Shown piece by piece: positions 6,003-6,252 of a DNA stretch of 6,252 nt. Source of the stretch: Planctomycetota bacterium (lineage in GTDB: Bacteria > Planctomycetota > UBA11346); assembly GCA_013821615.1 (NCBI GenBank), contig JACDGQ010000205.1, positions 1 to 6,252 of the forward strand, in the 5' to 3' direction. Both the position numbers and the translations under genes were made by a program. A model generated the notes under the pieces. The model had not been told where the DNA came from, did no database searches, and saw nothing but the letters and a program-made list of their open reading frames with translations. Position 1 is the first letter of the stretch, and every line of letters starts with the position of its first letter.

Positions 6003-6105
6003 AGGAGGCCGCAGAGGACAACCTCTGGAAGGTGGCTCGCTCCCGCATTGCGAACTGTCGCCTCTGCGGCCTCCTGCTTTCCTCCTCTGCGACCTCTGCG
6101 TTAAG
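5975..6105. repeat. 131-bp near-perfect inverted repeat, CGCAGAG-type intergenic element (possible MITE)
   Basis: The left arm (5975-6017, 43 nt) starts CTTAACGCAGAGGCGCAGAG. The right arm (6061-6105, 45 nt) is its reverse complement with one substitution and two single-base insertions. The 43 nt between them encode nothing visible. The ends are exact inverses (CTTAACG and CGTTAAG), as in a miniature inverted-repeat element. I recognise TTAACGCAGAG-type repeats as widespread intergenic elements in unrelated bacteria, often mis-annotated as small proteins. No clear target-site duplication is seen. A transcript through it would form a very long stem. Confidence 0.85.
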
Positions 6106-6119
6106 ATCCAATGCCCTCG

Positions 6120-6155
6120 GCGGACGGCTTAACGAAGAGGCGCTGAGGGGAAGGC
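6120..6155 (+). repeat. Direct repeat copy 2 (solitary left end of a second element)
   Basis: This is the second copy of the 36-bp block, 14 bp after the right end of the complete element. No matching right arm follows before the window ends at 6252. It is either a truncated second element or the start of one that extends beyond the window. Confidence 0.8.
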
Positions 6156-6160
6156 GTGAC

Positions 6161-6198
6161 CGTCAAACCAAGCTCCCTAGGAGCCCGTCGGGTTTACG
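6161..6198. other. Nested palindromic fold at the right end
   Basis: AAACC (6165-6169) pairs with GGTTT (6191-6195), and with one bulged C the outer bases CGT and ACG extend the stem. Inside it GCTCC (6172-6176) and GGAGC (6180-6184) form a second 5-bp stem with a CTA loop around CCTAGG. It might be the end of another intergenic repeat family. The stems are short, so confidence is low. Confidence 0.3.
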
Positions 6199-6252
6199 CC
6201 TCGCCACGCGCACCTACCCCAGTCCTTCGGTATTGCGTGCACTGCCCCCCAC

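Larger units (their letters stand above)
5897..6252. other. Gene-free right end of the window
   Basis: These 356 bp contain no convincing coding sequence. They hold a weak hairpin after the GH13 gene, a 131-bp inverted-repeat element (5975-6105), a partial second copy of its left end (6120-6155) and a nested hairpin (6161-6198). In 6199-6252 I see nothing recognisable. Confidence 0.7.

Noticed and set aside
5635..6111. A 158-codon minus-strand frame starting in the inverted repeat (LNAEVAEEESRRPQR...)
   Set aside because: Its N-terminal part is just a translation of the CGCAGAG repeat, a known source of spurious small proteins, and the rest is antisense to the GH13 gene.
5894..6252. CRISPR array or tRNA in the repetitive right end
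   Set aside because: The repeats are an inverted pair plus one partial direct copy with irregular spacing. No regular spacer series and no cloverleaf could be drawn.

Overview
The window is high-GC DNA, clearly GC-rich by eye though not counted. Coding is dense, with five protein genes on both strands separated by short intergenic regions. The best phylum clue is the gene at 2898-4175: a TPR protein ending in two RNA polymerase alpha C-terminal-like (alphaCTD) domains. From memory this architecture is typical of Planctomycetota, so a planctomycete or a related environmental lineage is my best guess. It is an inference, because no rRNA or other marker is present.

Layout. Positions 1-1400 hold a minus-strand pair: lspA (lipoprotein signal peptidase) followed after 27 bp by an MglA-type small GTPase with a C-terminal zinc ribbon, which runs off the left edge. 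Positions 1401-1593 are a divergent promoter region with a 9-bp inverted repeat. Positions 1594-2775 are a plus-strand ArgD-type aminotransferase. Positions 2776-2897 hold two hairpins and a good sigma70-like promoter for the TPR/alphaCTD gene (2898-4175). That gene is closed by a textbook intrinsic terminator at 4225-4261. Positions 4262-4456 are a control region whose predicted promoter would start transcription at the ATG of the next gene, suggesting a leaderless mRNA. Positions 4457-5896 encode a cytoplasmic GH13 (alpha-amylase family) protein whose third catalytic Asp appears to be Glu. Positions 5897-6252 carry no gene. They hold a 131-bp near-perfect inverted repeat of the CGCAGAG-rich kind, a partial second copy of its left end, and a further small fold.

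The genes do not form one pathway. lspA and mglA look co-transcribed. The other three look like separate units: amino-acid biosynthesis, a possible transcription-associated adaptor, and alpha-glucan metabolism. I see no phage, CRISPR, toxin-antitoxin or defence cassette. The points most worth a second look are the TPR plus double-alphaCTD protein, the NHE (for NHD) substitution in the GH13 protein, the zinc-ribbon MglA, and the inverted-repeat element at the right end.
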